Shown in pieces: positions 47,106 through 62,200 of a stretch of DNA of 64,000 bases. The DNA lies in the NCBI RefSeq assembly GCF_001949145.1, contig NW_019091650.1, positions 62,001 to 126,000 on the forward strand, written 5' to 3'. Under the pieces are notes generated by a model. That model was given only the letters and a program-made list of their open reading frames with translations. It had not been told where the DNA came from and made no database searches. Position 1 is the stretch's first letter; each line of letters begins with the position of its first letter. The position numbers and the translations under genes are program-made. Origin of the DNA: Acanthaster planci (taxonomy: Eukaryota > Echinodermata > Asteroidea > Valvatida > Acanthasteridae).

Positions 47106-50100
47106 CATATAACTGTAAAGTTGTGTTTTCTTCGGTATTTTCTGTAACAAAATGTAAAAGTGTGTTGGGAGACTGTACACCGTCCCGTTGATTACCCTAA
47201 TGGTCAAAATGAGTTTAGCAGACGGGGGGGTCAAGCCGTATCTGCCTTCATAAATATTTTAATTGTATCATTTCAAACAGGATTACCTAATTTTCAAACT
47301 AATGTTTGAATATCGTGGACTAGCCATCTCTCTGTTCTCTACAGAGAACAAGCGAATGCATTGGGAATGATTGGAGAAAGGTAAAATTAAAAAGTATCAC
47401 AGCTGAATAAGTCTCGACGATTCCGAGTTATTTGCACAAAGATTCGGAAATTTAAAAGAAGTAACAGGAAGGATTTGGATGCAGAGAAGTGCGTAACGTA
47501 TACGGAGTGGTAGAGTGAGCTCATTGAAAACACAGGCATTGAGTTTGGTACACGGTTCTACATGTTTTCGAGTGCTTCCATGTTTGGGACTCGGTGCTGG
47601 GCCCAAATAACTGCTCACCGAACACCTTAAGGTTGTTGACTCAGTGGGAAACGAGAATGGGAGCCGGACGTAACGGGCAGTAGTGGGAGGAAGCCCCTGC
47701 CTGAAACTACGCTCGATGAAAATTAAATCCAATCACTCCGCGGTCCACCACAGTGAGGCGGTATGGTGCAGGCTCTGACCAAGTGGCCCCTCTCGCAGTG
47801 GCCTCTCGGTATAACACTGTCCGTAGTGGTCGAACGAAACAAAGTGGCGCACCTGCAGAGGCGGGGAATCAAATTTGTCGTGCAGGCTGTGCCTAGAGGA
47901 GATGGGTTATTGGTAATCTTTACTCAGCCTGGACAGGTGAATTTCTTTAGGGGAGCGAGGTTGTGTGGGTGTGTATGTGTTAAAGGGGTGGGATTCAGTT
48001 TGTCTTATTGAGAAATCAACTAAAGCTTAATCGAACAGCAAATTGTATGCCGATCATTCTGGACGTGTGTTAGAATGTCTACACCTGTAGGTCGAACAAA
48101 CTGACGTAATCTCACAAAATGGGGGAATCTGATCAAAAGAACTCCCTAAACTCTGGTTAAAAATTGGTACAAATATACTTAAAAGAGAACTCTGTTGTTT
48201 CATCCACTGCTAAACTGTAATTTAGAGAAATTCCAATAAGCAAAAATGTGGCATTGGAGTAAAATGAATCCCTCGAAAGAATGTGACGCACGCCCTCTTT
48301 GTTTACCTCTGAAATCCTTTCAGGAAATTGTGCCTTTATTCCCAAACTCTTAATTCTCAGAGAATCCTTGCCCGGGGTTCTTAAGTATTCTGGAATTAAG
48401 GAAAGGGCGTCGCCGAGTGTTAGTTAAAGTGAGAGCAGTTTTCACCTGCGTTGAGCGGTGTTCCCTTACAGCCTAAAAAATCCATACTTCGTGAGGGGTA
48501 AGTTGCGGTGGAAAAGCAATTGCACGAATTGCCCGTATAAGATTCTTTTCCTGGAAAGAAACCTGTTGCAAAAGCTGCTCAGAAAGTTTGGAGTTTGGTC
48601 GAAAGCAACTTCGTAAAACTTTCCACACTTGCATACAGAGCGTGCCAGTTGTCCTCACAAACCGACGAGGTATTACAAAAATACGCGGGAATTTGTTTAA
48701 CTGGTCGGCTGTGCAGATGTTGTAGTCTGAAACGGTCGTTTTGAAATTCCCAACGGAGGTTACAAAGCATTGAAATTTACAACACAGTGGAAGTATTCTA
48801 AACTGATGGCCTAAATAATAACTGGAGCTTCCGATAAATCGATCATGCATGATCGCGCTTGGCTTCAAGACAAGCATGAGGGTTTTCAGCCATTTATATA
48901 TGTAGTCGGCGTTTGGTACCCCTCAAAAAATCGTCGTTAAGTAAGAATGCTTCATAACACGACTCACATCAAAGGAATGCTTAGAACTGTTCCACTTGTG
49001 CAAACACAGAGAACGACATTCGTTCTCCGGTCATGGTACACTTCTCACGTATCTAATGTCGTGGAACCATTCATCTGCACTGTGTTACTTAAATGCCAAA
49101 TTGAAAACGCTTAGCCTAAGCCACTTGAGCACTCTGGCGGAATTTCAGACACTCTACCCTTTTGTCAACGACGCGCTGATTGAGATCGACACACATCACC
49201 AAATATGGTCATAACTTTTTTCCAATGGGCCAACTTGGCAAAGATTTTTTTAAAATAAGTAATCCTCACCCCAGGCATACACTACTAACCTGTAAACTCG
49301 ATCCCATTGGTCAGATCCTAACCAGTCACAGATCAGTCGTCCCAAGGAGGCCATCAGGAACCGGATCTTCTTGTTGACAGACATGTGCTGACTGGCGGCT
49401 GTTTGGGTTGTGACCTGGTATTACTTACACTTCCAGAGCAGGATAATGAAAGATAGTTAGAGGGGACCTCAGGGACGCATTGGCTACCATGAAACAGTCA
49501 TTTAGGTTCAGGCATGACCGGGAACTGACCTGGAGACCACAATCACCTCATGGAGTAAGGGTGTGATTTGGGGGGCGGGGCTGCTCCGGGAGGTTTCAAT
49601 TAATGGAATTTCTGCTAGAGAACATTCTAAGTTGCTTCATCATTTGAAGTGAACAGAAAGCACACCCCAATTCTCCTGGACCTACACTATCCGACCCCCT
49701 CTTGCACCCTAAGTCACGCCCATTTTCTTATTCCTTAACCACGTCCCGCAATCCTACAGAGAATAATACCCCCTCCTATACCTGCGCGAGCGGATATCGA
49801 TTCGAACATTTCCCTGTTGAAATCGTCCAAAGATTTATGACCGGTTTGCGTTTGTCCCTCCCGGTAATTGTCCGGGCCAATATACACGACACATCCCGGC
49901 TCTTACCGTTGCCGGGATGTCCCCCCGTTGATTAGTGTAAATGCTGTTACCCTTAGTAACCGTTTTGAAGCGCTCAGTGACACATGATTGCCGGCTTGAC
50001 CTGTAAATCAAGTCCGGCATCGGCGTCACGTCTCAACGGGAGGCGATTTCGTTCGGTACGTTTGGGAATTTCTGCATGCAGTAAAGTTAAATGCACATTG

Positions 50101-52941
50101 AAGTCAGCCTTTTGAACGCTTGCTACTTGAATTTGAAAAGCGACACAACACGGAGAAGTTTTTGCTACCTAACAACAAAACAACGGCTCATCTGTATGTC
50201 GAATTTTGTTCTCTATGCTCGAACTATAGCCTATATTCTGGCCACCTTGAGAGCACCTCAGAATATACCTTTCAGTACAGATATAAACATCTTCAAAACT
50301 GCAATACAAAAACAAGTGGCAGTCTCTCCTAGGCATCCCATAACATGAAATGTAACCGTTTCAATATTGGTTTTGTTCCTAGACTTCAAATTGACTGCTG
50401 AAACGTTCGGTCTGTTGCTGGCCTTCTGTTGAAACGAACCTTCGGAATACATTAGCCCACGACAATTTTGGTTAGGCGAATGATGACGTCTGCGTGCAAT
50501 GGCAGTCATTGTCTGACAGCCAATGCATCATGGTTGGCCCTCGAAATTGCTGCCCCGTGTTTATCACGCCAAAATCAAGTTTGAAAGCGCGGCCACCCCT
50601 GTCATACGCCGTATGCCAACAGCGGCCTCTGTCGTATGGACGGTCACGTCCGGATGCTAGTCGCGACTCGTCGGCACAGGACGACATTTTCTGTCACGGA
50701 TGCTCTTTCTTATCTCATGTAAAGAAAGGAATTCAGCGGTGGGAAAGGATGAACAAAAATGCTTCAGAAATGCAATGGCACGGTTTAGAGATTCGCATCT
50801 TCGATGGCAATTAAAAAAGGTTTTCAGGAGTTTGACGCTCTGGGCATTCCCCGAAAAAAATCATTATCGATACCCCTTGCAAAGTTGCTCGGCCATAGTG
50901 ATAATAGATATTGGGGTGCCTGCATGGGTGTTGAGCTGCAGTTTATGTTCGGGGCTGTTTTCTGATGGTGTCACCCAGGCCTGAAGTTCCAACTTTTGGG
51001 TCATGAATTTTGATAATGGCCAACGGTACTCCAATTAATTTTGATATACTCAAAACTATTTTTCCTAAGGTAGATATTACAAGGACCATAGGAATCTGTA
51101 AAATATGACATCTCATGGTTTTATGCAGGGTGCTTGCTTGTGTCTTTGGTTCGGGTCAGCTGTAAAGCCACCCACGAGGCCAGGATGAAGTAGCCCGCTG
51201 CAGCGTGACGCAGGCGGCTATTTTCCTGGCGGCCGGACATTGATTATCGATGATGATCTGCGGCCAGCTACTGAATATTCCCAGTGCCGACTCCCCTCCT
51301 CGGCCGGTGCAATAACCAAGAGATGACACCCTTCTACCTTGAATAACAACACCTCTCAATCTCATCTCGATGACGAATGTTTTGATGGTCTGGCTTCTTA
51401 AAATACTGAAGGAAAATAAGCAAGATAGCTGTGGTTTCGCGCTCTCACTTCAAATTGGACGAAGGTTGTGCTTGTTTCACATTTTGCGACATCCCTTCGT
51501 GTTTTTTTTTCAATGGACGATTTGGCAAAAATGAGCATGGAAATCGAACTGGGAAAAATGTGAAGTCGGCCTATTTTAGCCAACTGCAGGATTTACCCCT
51601 CTGAAATAATATTAGTATTGTCTTCATTAAAGAAAATGCCAAGGCATGTCCAAAGATCTGTTTAAAATCACCAGATTAAAATGGGTAGACCCGTTGCCAT
51701 AAAATAGCTTGCCTGCTTCACTTTGTCTTTTTACGACATTGCCTAACTCAATCTGTGAAGTGGCATGAAATATTATGGTTGGAGGTTTGTTGCTCAGCAT
51801 AAAACCCTTAGGGTTTTGTTCCTTGCATTCGTCTTGAATTTGGGCATGCTACTGTGATGGCATTTGAATTACCTTTTCTAGAGATTGGCAGGTTTTATGG
51901 AGGCAGTTAAAGCTAACGAGAGGGCATTTTTCCCGTCAGAGAAAGACCTTGTATCCCTGGCTAAGCAAAAAGTCGAGAAGGCGTGAGACGCAGGAATCAC
52001 CCTTGCAGACAGCTGTCCTACTGTAGACGCAAATACGTCATGAAATATCTTGTGCAGCTGGGTTTAAATGACGTTTTTTTCGTGTGATGTTTTGAACCAC
52101 AGCGCAAGTATTTGCCGAGGCAGATTAAACGAGGCAGTTTGGAGAGAGTATAAACATCCTTGCCATAAATACAGGAAAACCCTTGGACAATCCAAGTGAT
52201 TCCTCAGTGTGTGCATAGCATGCGTGTGAGGCAAGGTTTTTAAGCAGCTCGCACCAGTGTCAGTACTGTGCGAGCGCGTCTCTCGGTTGAATCATCGAGT
52301 TCGCTGCTCCAAAGGTTGATACCGCTGTGAACTAGCCGGTGGCTCCCAAGCGCAGTTCTCTCTTGGCGGTAACACCGAGGCTGATGTGCCTGAGCGCAGT
52401 CAGTCTTCTCGAGCCGTTAGCCATTACTGTCTTTCACTTCTGGGGAATACATGTATTTGCCTTTCGTCAGCAGGACGGGTCGTTTACACCTCATTCCGGT
52501 CGCGGTTCACGTGTATGGCTCCTTCAGCCGGTTTTGATACAGACCGGCCAGCAGCGAATTTTCAGTAACAGACATACAAACTTGATGGATACTGCACGTG
52601 CCCACACATGCCACGAAGTTTGGCGAATTTCTGTGAAGTTATCAGTGGGAGACAGTGCGACAATGACTTTGTGCCTTAATATGCAAATGCCAATCCAGTT
52701 ATGGACATGTTAAATATGATATCTTTAGGTTTAAGTGGTTTAACTTAACGTAGTGACAACAAAACCTTGTGAGAGTAAATCTGAATATTTGTTAAATCAC
52801 TCTTTTACTCAAGGGCATTGAAATGGTATCGGGCCCTTTTTCTTACAACGTGTTAATATTTATGTGCACTTTTTTCATTACTCCTGGTCACTCTTCTGAA
52901 GCAGACTCGAATTCAATGGACTCAAAGGTGTTTAAACTTTC

Positions 52942-53207
52942 CAGGGGGGGGCGGATCCAGGGGGCGTGGGGCGCACGCCCCGCCCTTTTTTCACCCCAAA
53001 AACTAGAAGACAAGGGGAGGGAGAAGAAAAAAGAGGGGTCATACTGCCTGAAATTGCACCACATAGCGCCTAGAATCCAATCTGATCCTAGAATCTCTTA
53101 AGTGGGCCCTAGACCCCACACCGTAAGGGCTTTATGCTACGCGCGTGCGGGTATTATACCATTGCTACTTTAGTTAACGCCCCCAAAAATCCGTGGATGC
53201 GCCCCTG
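52942..53207. mobile_element. 266-bp CAGGGG-ended TIR element
   Basis: The left end CAGGGGGGGGCGGATCCAGG and the right end CCGTGGATGCGCCCCTG are imperfect inverted copies. CTTTCC occurs just outside both ends, possibly the remnant of a target duplication. The GCGGATCCA-type G-rich end resembles short hAT-like elements common in marine invertebrates (from memory). Confidence 0.6.
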
Positions 53208-53209
53208 CT

Positions 53210-56200
53210 TTCCATCAAACCGACCCGTTGTGATTTGATATCTAACGTTATTTGACGTCAGAGTTCAAAATGCAATTGGCTTGATGTTTGTCGAAACATA
53301 TTTTAATTAGCACCAGTGCGACTATAGAGGATTGCCGACAAGTTCAGAGGTTTGTTGATATACATGTATATAGGTAACATTTAACTGCTGTGTTTGCTAA
53401 CTCTCCAGGCTTTAATTATAAGCGTGACAACATGCACAACATGTAGTCGATCAACGCGTTACCCGCTCTTTGCAGATTGGTCATAGGCCGTTAGCACTAG
53501 TAATCACAGGGTTCAACTGAGTTCTTGTCGCTACTCTGATTCATGTACCGTCTAAGATGTTAACAGGATTTGTAAAAATGTCTGTCAGTGAGAATCCGAA
53601 GGGCCTTTCCGAGGGTTTATAATTTCATCTTGGGAAAAGTGTTGAGAGGCTGGTGATGGTAACTATCGTCAAAATATGTTGATTCATTCGCAGTGAGCTT
53701 TGGTATTTATGTTAAAGATAATGCGAAAGTGTGTGAAATATTTTATGTAAAATAGGCTGATTGTTGAAACAGCGATGACAGTGCGATCAGTTCGCATCTA
53801 TGGTACATGTTGTTCGTTCGGAATGACCAAACATACTTGAAGGGGTCTGAAATGCAAACCTGGGAAGTGTACCTTTATGTCTCAGTTCATTTTTGTTTCA
53901 CTATATTGAAGAGCATTTTGTTGGCCCTTGTAATTTTTGTACTGGGTTTTGTCATGTGTCAGAGCAAACTTATGACGTCATCCTTGGAAGAAATGATGCA
54001 TCTGATTTTGCACCACGGCATTTTGTTGTTTTTCCTAGATTATGCATGTTGGCACAAGCAAGCAAGGAACCTTTTTATCTGAAAATTTTTTAATGAGTAA
54101 ATTCTGGGTTCCCAATTCGAAGAGAAAATCCTATATAACGAACCATGCCTTCCTGGATGACATCACAGCAACATCACAGCAACACCCTCAGCTGTCCAGG
54201 AAAGCATGAAAAAATTGAATGTTTTTAAATACATTTAAATAAAAAGGGATTTCACATAGTTTTCACACGATGAAGAAAAGCATAAAGTTGAAAAAAAAAC
54301 TGTGTCTCCGAAAATGTCATTGCTGCTTCTCTTTAACAGCGCAGATCTGGTAATTTTCAGAGGCGCAGCGTGAATGGGTCTTATTTCTAGAAACATAATA
54401 CACGGATCATCTGACAGCGAGAAAGAAGCCGTACAAAGCCCAAGTCTCATGCTTTTTTCAGTGAGATACCAGTATGTGGTGAATGTATCTGGCCGAAAGA
54501 AGGACGCTTTCAATTCTTGCACTTACCAGAGTTGTTCTTAACCCGCTGGGAGGTTTCCCACTCGCTTCCCCAGATCATTTTATTGTTTCTCGTCTCTGTA
54601 ACATTTCTTTCAACAGCCTTTGAAAGTCAGGGAATCCTACCCGGTCAACATATCTCATACCATGACTGATACTCCCCCCCGCCCGTATATATTTCCACGC
54701 CGCTTGGGTAGCCAGGTCCGACCTTAGCCGTGGAGGGAGGAATGGGCTTTCTGTCAATCGTTATTTGTAGAGTTTTAATTAAAAGTATATATGCACAGCA
54801 GCGGAACTACCGGTCCAGGCTGATAAAGAAAGTTGCCCCGGCGAGGCGCGCAGACCGTATCTCATCGCTCACGATATCTTGGCAGAAAATGAAAATGACG
54901 TCCGTGTTTTTGTTCCGTGGCTGGACGCGGCCGCTGGGCGAGCGACGGTGTCATTATGCCAGGTGGGAGTTCGTGTGACGATCCGCTCACCGCGAATTGA
55001 AAAAAAAAAAAGTGCCCCAATCACACAATCCATCAGATAAGAAGTCAGGGGGTCGTGACGACCAGTTATTGTACTGCCAAGAGTCAAAGAAGCAGACATT
55101 TTGCACGGGATTACGCGTTGACGGTGAACGCTGTCTCTATCCATGGAGCTCTGTTGTACGAGAGAAAGTGCACAGCCTGACGGTACTAACATTACATCGT
55201 CAAACTGCAAACAATAATCACGCTTCTGTCCTGGTATCTGAACGCAGCTGCTCTGCCTATGTGATAGTCGTCAACTGCAACGCACAGTATGCAGTGGAAA
55301 TTCAAAAACAGATAAGCAAGCTTAACAATATGAAAGTTACTTGTGGAGATAATACAGTTCTGAAGCAATATGTGCATAGATTTCTGCTGGTTTGTCTATT
55401 TGTGAGTTTGGTTTTTGTGTACGAGGGTTCTCCCTTTCCCTGTATTGGTTTCCTGCTCTCTGTAATAGGTCATGCGTTTTATTTTCCCTCTAGAGATGGT
55501 CGGCTGCCATCTGAATTGACTACTGAACGAACCAAAATCTAAGTACACGGAAAACGTGTATCAGATTTGTCGAAGAGTCAACGCCAGTCGGGTTTGTATT
55601 ACACGTCCCCAATTAAATTCGAGACAGAATCAGTCGATGGTTTGCAAAAGAATGTCTTGCTTGCCCTTTGAACTGGCTAGAATTTCTCTGTTGCTGCCCA
55701 AATTAAGTAAAAAGAGAAAATGGCGGCGTAAAGCGAGAAGTGGACGCAGTTTATTGAATTGTGCGCAAGTTGCCACGGTTCAATTTCGGATCGAACGCAG
55801 CTACCGACATCCGATGTCTTCTTCGAAATGCCATGCCAAAATGTTACTCTTTGCAGGACTTTGCCGCCCGTTGCGGATGCTGTGTTTCGTTTCGTTTCAT
55901 GGACACAGCCTAGCATCTTGGCCCTTCGGGGCGGCTATGTACGTAGCCAAATTATCGTGAATATACGAGAAAGAGTCAGACGTTCCGAAGTCCCGGCGTG
56001 AAAGTTCACCCGCGGCTGCTTGGTATTGTCATCACGATCTCGGGAGTATGACGTCTGTGTGAGACCCCGAGACCCTTGAAGGAGAAACGGAGATAATGTA
56101 CACATTCACGAGTACAAACGCTCGGAGTCGCAGAGGCAGCGGGGAACAATCCCTGCTCACGTCATGCCAGCGTGAAGAAACTGAACGGTGTTCGACCCGT

Positions 56201-59200
56201 AGTACCTCCCGCCGATGCGCAGTGTAGAGTAGACCTAAACGGGGCGTGACGGGGTTTAGACTGCACGTCGAGGACGGAGTACTCGACGAGACACTCTCAC
56301 CAGGAACCAGCGAAGCGATGCCCCGCTCCTCTCGTGCCAAGTTTCCTCCGCTGAGTCTATAGTGGGGGCTCGATTGCACTTCGCTAAACTCCCCGGCGAC
56401 AGCTGTATTGACACGTTAAGAAGTAGGAGGCCAAACGCGCTATGGAGAATGTTAATTTCCGTCCCTGACTGTTAAAGGTTCGATTTCCCCTCCAAAATAT
56501 CGCAGATACTCATTTGGTATAATATTTTACACCACTGTTTCAAGTTACAAGTGATTCACAGAGCATTCAAACAATACCAGATCACTGGCCTAAACTCTCC
56601 ACTCCTCACTTATGTGAATACGTGCGCATTTGTACCAATAAATGGTGAGTGACGGAATCCATCGTCAATTTTGAATGAAGACGGTGTATCGAATGTCAAC
56701 CTTGAGGCTTAGTATCGGTACATTATTTTCACAGAAGCAGGAAACGGGGTTGATAAACGAGCGCGATTAACGCAAACTGCCCACGTTTGCCGTCACTGTC
56801 AGAGTCAGTTCGTAAGTCGACCCGTCTCAAGCAAATTCAATCAGCGTTGTGCTCCCATGTTGACGGAACATACCTAAAGATGGGATCGAGCTAGAGACTG
56901 CACTTCAAGGTATGATCCTATCGATTGGCCTAATCAATGGCTACAGTGAAACAAGTGGTTGAAAGACATAGCCGCAAAACGAAACAATACTCAGGAGATA
57001 TCACATGATAGGCGCACTACGCGCGTCAATAGCTTGATGGCCACATCCATCGAGCAGAAATTGACATCGTATAAAGAGTATAATATTTGATATAGGTGTA
57101 CTTTTCAATCAAGTTCTATCCGCATCGAGGCGATTACAAACTTAAATTTTGAAGGTTCTGGCAGCATCCGGCGCTTCCGTTGAGTATGATATGGGGCAGG
57201 AAGCCCAGTGATGATTGCTTAGCAACATAGACCTTAAAATGAAATTGAAAGTCATTGAGTTATTGTTTCGTTGGAATATATGGGTTGACCTTCTAGCATA
57301 GGTTATAATCACGCCTAGAGCCACCAATCAGTCTGGCCAGCATGAATTCACCTTCCTCAGGTAATAACTTATTCAGCACACAGTCACGTCCGCGTACAGT
57401 TCTGCACTTTACTACAGCTTTGCTAAAAAAAAAAGTCTTGCGTGCCTTTCATGGCAAAAGACACGTCTCACGTCGGCCCCCTGCCTTCCTTTTCAATTTT
57501 CCTGGCACTCTGCCAAGGTACCGCTGTGACGTTGCTTGTTTCGACTCTAAACCCATTTGGGGGTATTCTGTGGGCTCACACCTTACTGGTTCTTGAGTAG
57601 GCTACTCCAACCTTTGGCCCGTTGGGAGCACATTTTTCCTCGCTGCATGATTGGTATTCGACAGAGGAGGCAATCTTTGTCTTGACATCCACCTGACGTG
57701 TGCGACTCCCGTCTGGGCCCCACCGGCGTCTTTTTTTTTGGAATTCCCACCCCACCGAGTCTTTTCCATTTTACGTAAGTTTCGAAGAACGTAATGCCAG
57801 TGATGTTTGCGGTAGAAAACAGCCAGCGGTAATTGTGCGTCTTCGATGGTTGAAGCATTGATTGATCACGGTCGGTTTAGGGTGTTATGTTAGATAAAAA
57901 GTCATTTCATGTATACATGTATTTTTTTTCATATCAGAAAGTCTTTAACTCCATCATCAACGTCAACAGTGGTAGACACTGCATAACACAACACGCCACA
58001 GTCCCGTGCGAACACTTAGTGAAATCGCCGGGCAACTACAATGCAAAATCTTGACATACCGCAAAAAATAAACGTGACAGTTTATAAATGAATTGTTTAT
58101 AGCTCAAGACAGTTACTAAGGGAATAAATAAATATGCGCTTAGCTGAGCCGCGGGCGAAGATCTAACCATCGTCCGCTCTTCTAAGCCAAGCCAAGCACT
58201 CATCAAATGTTATTCCCATTAATACACCTTCAGCTACAAGTCCGAAAGTCAGAAAAAGGTTACTAGTTACAGAATTCCACCGATTTTGTTCGACAGTATT
58301 CATTTTTTTAGATACCCTTCTGCCCATGTAATGGTATGTTCCTGTCGGGAGGAGTCTTATTCCTCTCTCCTTAGGGCGCACGCGTAGCGCGTATTGTGTG
58401 AGGTGGTGCAGAATCTGAAGAGCCAATCAGTGCTTTATTACTCGTTTTAAGACCGTCCACGAGACATGGTCTTGACCAGTAGAAATGGCTTAACTGTCTT
58501 AGGTATTCATGAATGATGCTAAAACTATGTCGAGCATGTTCGTTTATTCGACTCAGGTTGTTCTAAATAAATTTAATGTTGCGCACATTAATATAGACAT
58601 CTACGTCATGAAAAACAGTGTTTTTGGTGAAGTTACAGTAACGTTTAATGTATTAAGTTTGTGACACGTGTTGAGAATCAGTTGTAGTGTTCTTCCCCAC
58701 TTTACTTTAATTAATCCATGCAATCTCTAACTTCAACTACCAACTCCAATCAGTGATGCACTGAATTATTTTTCTTTTCCGATTCGTTATCGAAAATTTC
58801 ATTTTCTTATAAAATTCATTTATAGAACCTTTCTGTGGAATCCAGTATGTTGCACAGTCAAATATCTACGTCATAAGTTATCTGAAAGGGGAAGGGGCGT
58901 TCCCTTGTTGTCATTACTGTCAAAGCATTGACCCATCACATAAATTTATGGCAATAGCTGAACTGAATGCTGACGTACCGACCAATGCCGTTAATGTAAC
59001 CGGATACCGACTGGGGCTGCCGATCTCATGACCGCCATCGATCATAGACCGTGAGGTTGTTCCAAAGCCAATGCGACATATCGAAGTCATTACCCGTGAA
59101 TCTTTCCCGGTCCCTCGATGTTCCCCAAAGCACAATGACTGAAGATGCGTGATTGTCAACCCCCCCTCCCTTTCTTGCAGACGTACGTGTGTGCTGCCGT

Positions 59201-62200
59201 GGACTTGCGCGCAAAGAGACCACGGGCAGTTCGCGTGGCCAGCTACGTCAAAGCCAGCGCTATTGATGGGTTTCTTAATGTTCAGACGGGGGGCTCGTTG
59301 AACTCATTTGCTGCTTGGACGACGGTAATCACACAGCCCCCTTTCCGCGTTGGCTTGTCTCACACACTGAACACTATCCTCGCCGTCATTAGAAACATCA
59401 TCAGGGTCTTCATCTACGCGGAGATTCACCGCGCGCTTTCAGTCTCCTGGAGCGGCCTGTTATTCGTCGAAGTTGACTACCTGACGAGGCATTCGTCATT
59501 TTTTTTAAAGGCCGGGTTGGTTCGGAGGCGCATGTTTAACATACAGCGATGATTGAAGGAAAGGGTTACACGTGTCTTGTCCGGCTTGGCGGGAAGTGAT
59601 GGGATACATGTAAGTTTCTTCGTTCCTTCGACTGCACGTTGGAAGGAAGGGAGGTAAGAGTGATACCAGTTTGATAGTAATAAACCTGTCCTGCAGCCAC
59701 GCCGTCAAAGCAGTTTCGTTTTTGCAAAATCTTGAATATCGTGAAAGCCCCAACCTGTGATATTTATTTTATAAATATTAGAAAACGACATATAAGAACG
59801 AGACGCTTGAAAGCAGAAGCTTCATTCGAAGGCAAATAGCGATCTAAAATAAATGTCTGCATCAGAAGACATGTTGCTATACGCATTTCGTCTTCTGTTG
59901 TAACTACCCGCCCAAACAATTCGATGTCAAATCCGCCCAAACCGGTTTTTCCCCTAGAAAATGTAATTGCCCAGATGCAAAGGAGAGTCAAATGTTGGAT
60001 GAGACGCATATTCCTCGAAGAATTTTTATTTCAGAACATGCCAGAGTAGAAGGACAGTTTGCTAAACGAAAACATTTTTTCCGAGTTTTTGTTTTAAACT
60101 GGAGATAAATTGCGGTTCATGGACAGATTATCTTTTTGGTCAGCATAGAGACAGACGCCTGCTGTGCCAATTTTGTGGATGTGGCGGACAGAGCGTTTTC
60201 TGGCTTGACTGTCCAGACCAGAATAGTTTTGTCCTTGTAGACTCTTGAAGGCTGAGTGCGTCTGCACGCGACAGGATTGAGCAACGTATTATGGTAAATG
60301 CCAACCTGAGGTTAAATAGAGTTTGTTGTGTTGCACTTGCTTCAAGGAACAAAGTATTTTTTCCTGTCAACACCTCTATCGTGTGTGCGTTTTGTCACTA
60401 TGCAAGCAGTTCCAATTTTGTTTTAAGTGCGTAACCAGATCCAGTGTTAGACTCAGATTGTAGAACGTTCGTTTGAAGTATGTCAGAGAAAGGAATTTTG
60501 ACCTTTTTACGTTGGCAAATTTGGTATATGCAGTATAATTAAACTTTTGATCGGACACGACTTAAAATCGAAACTAGATCTCATATCGCCCTCTCAGGAT
60601 GGTTAGAAGTAGGAATCCGAGGTACCAGCAAGTGTCAGTCATCGAGAGAGGGAAACCTTTGTTTTTTTTTCGTTTCTTTCAGAGAATTCGAAATGTTATG
60701 AACTGCATTTCTTTGGCTGTTCCGCGAGAATGGGGAAAAATGGGCCTTCAAAACGTGATATGTGATTTTCGGGGGTAAATCCTGAAATGAAAATAAATAA
60801 AGATGATGAATTTGTAGAATCCCTCGTGATTGTTTGTGAAATTTAAATTTATAATGTTTTTTCTTACTATTTTCATAACATGACGGCCATGCAAAGGCAA
60901 GCTGGCGCATATATATTGTAGATCTGATTCCTCCAGTTGGCGCCATTTTCGAACCATTTTTCATCAGGATTAAAAGTTGTTTTTTTTGCCCGAGAAAAAC
61001 AGGAGGCGCCCAGGGAGATTACATGATTTTTCAACTTAATGGATTACTTCAGTGCCGGGTACGGAAGACGTTGTGCCCATGAGATGAGAGAAGCACGAAG
61101 GAATCGCTCCGGGATGGTATTATCATTCAGCCAATCAGGGTCCATGTGGAAAGCTTACCGGTCACGTGATACTCTGTTGAGTAGCCTCTGCCCGAGGATA
61201 CTTTTCTTGTTTCAATAACCCTACCTGTTACTTCATACCCTCTGGAAAAATACCACTCCCCCGTTATTTGTGGAATAGCCTCTACAGTCGTTTCGGAAAG
61301 ACTCGCACGTACCAATAAGGGTGTGTGAAGACGCCATTTTAATACCTACATTAGGTATTTGATGATGGTACCAAAAATAACGGTCACATTTATTCCATTT
61401 AGTCCTTCCTCGGCTACACAGAATTTTACCTTAAAGGTGAAAGGACAAGCGAGAAAAATGAAATTTATATCAAAAGATCTATAAAAAGTTCGTTTTTATC
61501 CAAACAATGTTGAATCTGGTCTTCAAGTTATTTCAACTCGTAATTGTTTACTAGAATACTGTGGATTATGATCGACTCATAGAAGTGTAAATATCTTCTT
61601 CTATTCCAAGATATACATACCGTTTCCAGCTGTTTTTTAAAGCGTTACAACGAGGTAAAAACTACACTCAAGTCTTGTAAGAGTACATTTGATTTACCTG
61701 ACATTTAACCCGGTCATACATCATCTGATAAAATGTCGCTATTTTTGAAGCTGTCCGTTGGTTTGTACCGAAAACAAACAATTTAAATCGAAACACTGCA
61801 CAGGACATGTTACAAAAAATTCAAACGAAAACGGATGGTCATTTGTTCCTACGATAAATGCCCAATTTTCCGGCTCAATCATGGTCCTTTATTCCTTAGT
61901 AGTTAATCTTCAATGGGCATCTATGCAGTTTCTTTAAGTTTGTATACAGGCAATCGGAGCGTAGCATCAGTCGATACCTCCAATCGTTACGATCCTTCCT
62001 TCTTTCCCCGAGGAGTTTCCCTCTTGCCGTGCAAACACATCCATAGATCAATGAGAGAAACCCGCACGAGAGTGTTAGATTTCCTCCCCTATTATATTCT
62101 TGTTTTTTTCCCCGCAGAAGAGATCTTCGTTAAAAAACCGAGGGGTCCCATCGAATGTATTGCCGACCGTATTTGCAGGATATCCGTTTCCCTCTTTATG

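Larger units (their letters stand above)
43300..52940. other. Long intergenic stretch, no gene recognised
   Basis: It holds repeat family 1 copy C, the tandem pair at 46.0-46.1 kb and the family 3 element. Apart from these no coding region is recognised. A run of overlapping TGAT and ATCGAT cores lies at 51239-51258. Confidence 0.6.

Noticed and set aside
54997-55542. 181-codon + strand open frame with hydrophobic C-terminal stretches
   Set aside because: No recognised family, no splice context and no second copy. Its length is near what chance gives in a window this size.
59145-59552. 135-codon frame in a G/C-rich block with an upstream TTGCAG
   Set aside because: It looks exon-like at first, but the translation has no domain I know and no convincing donor follows it.
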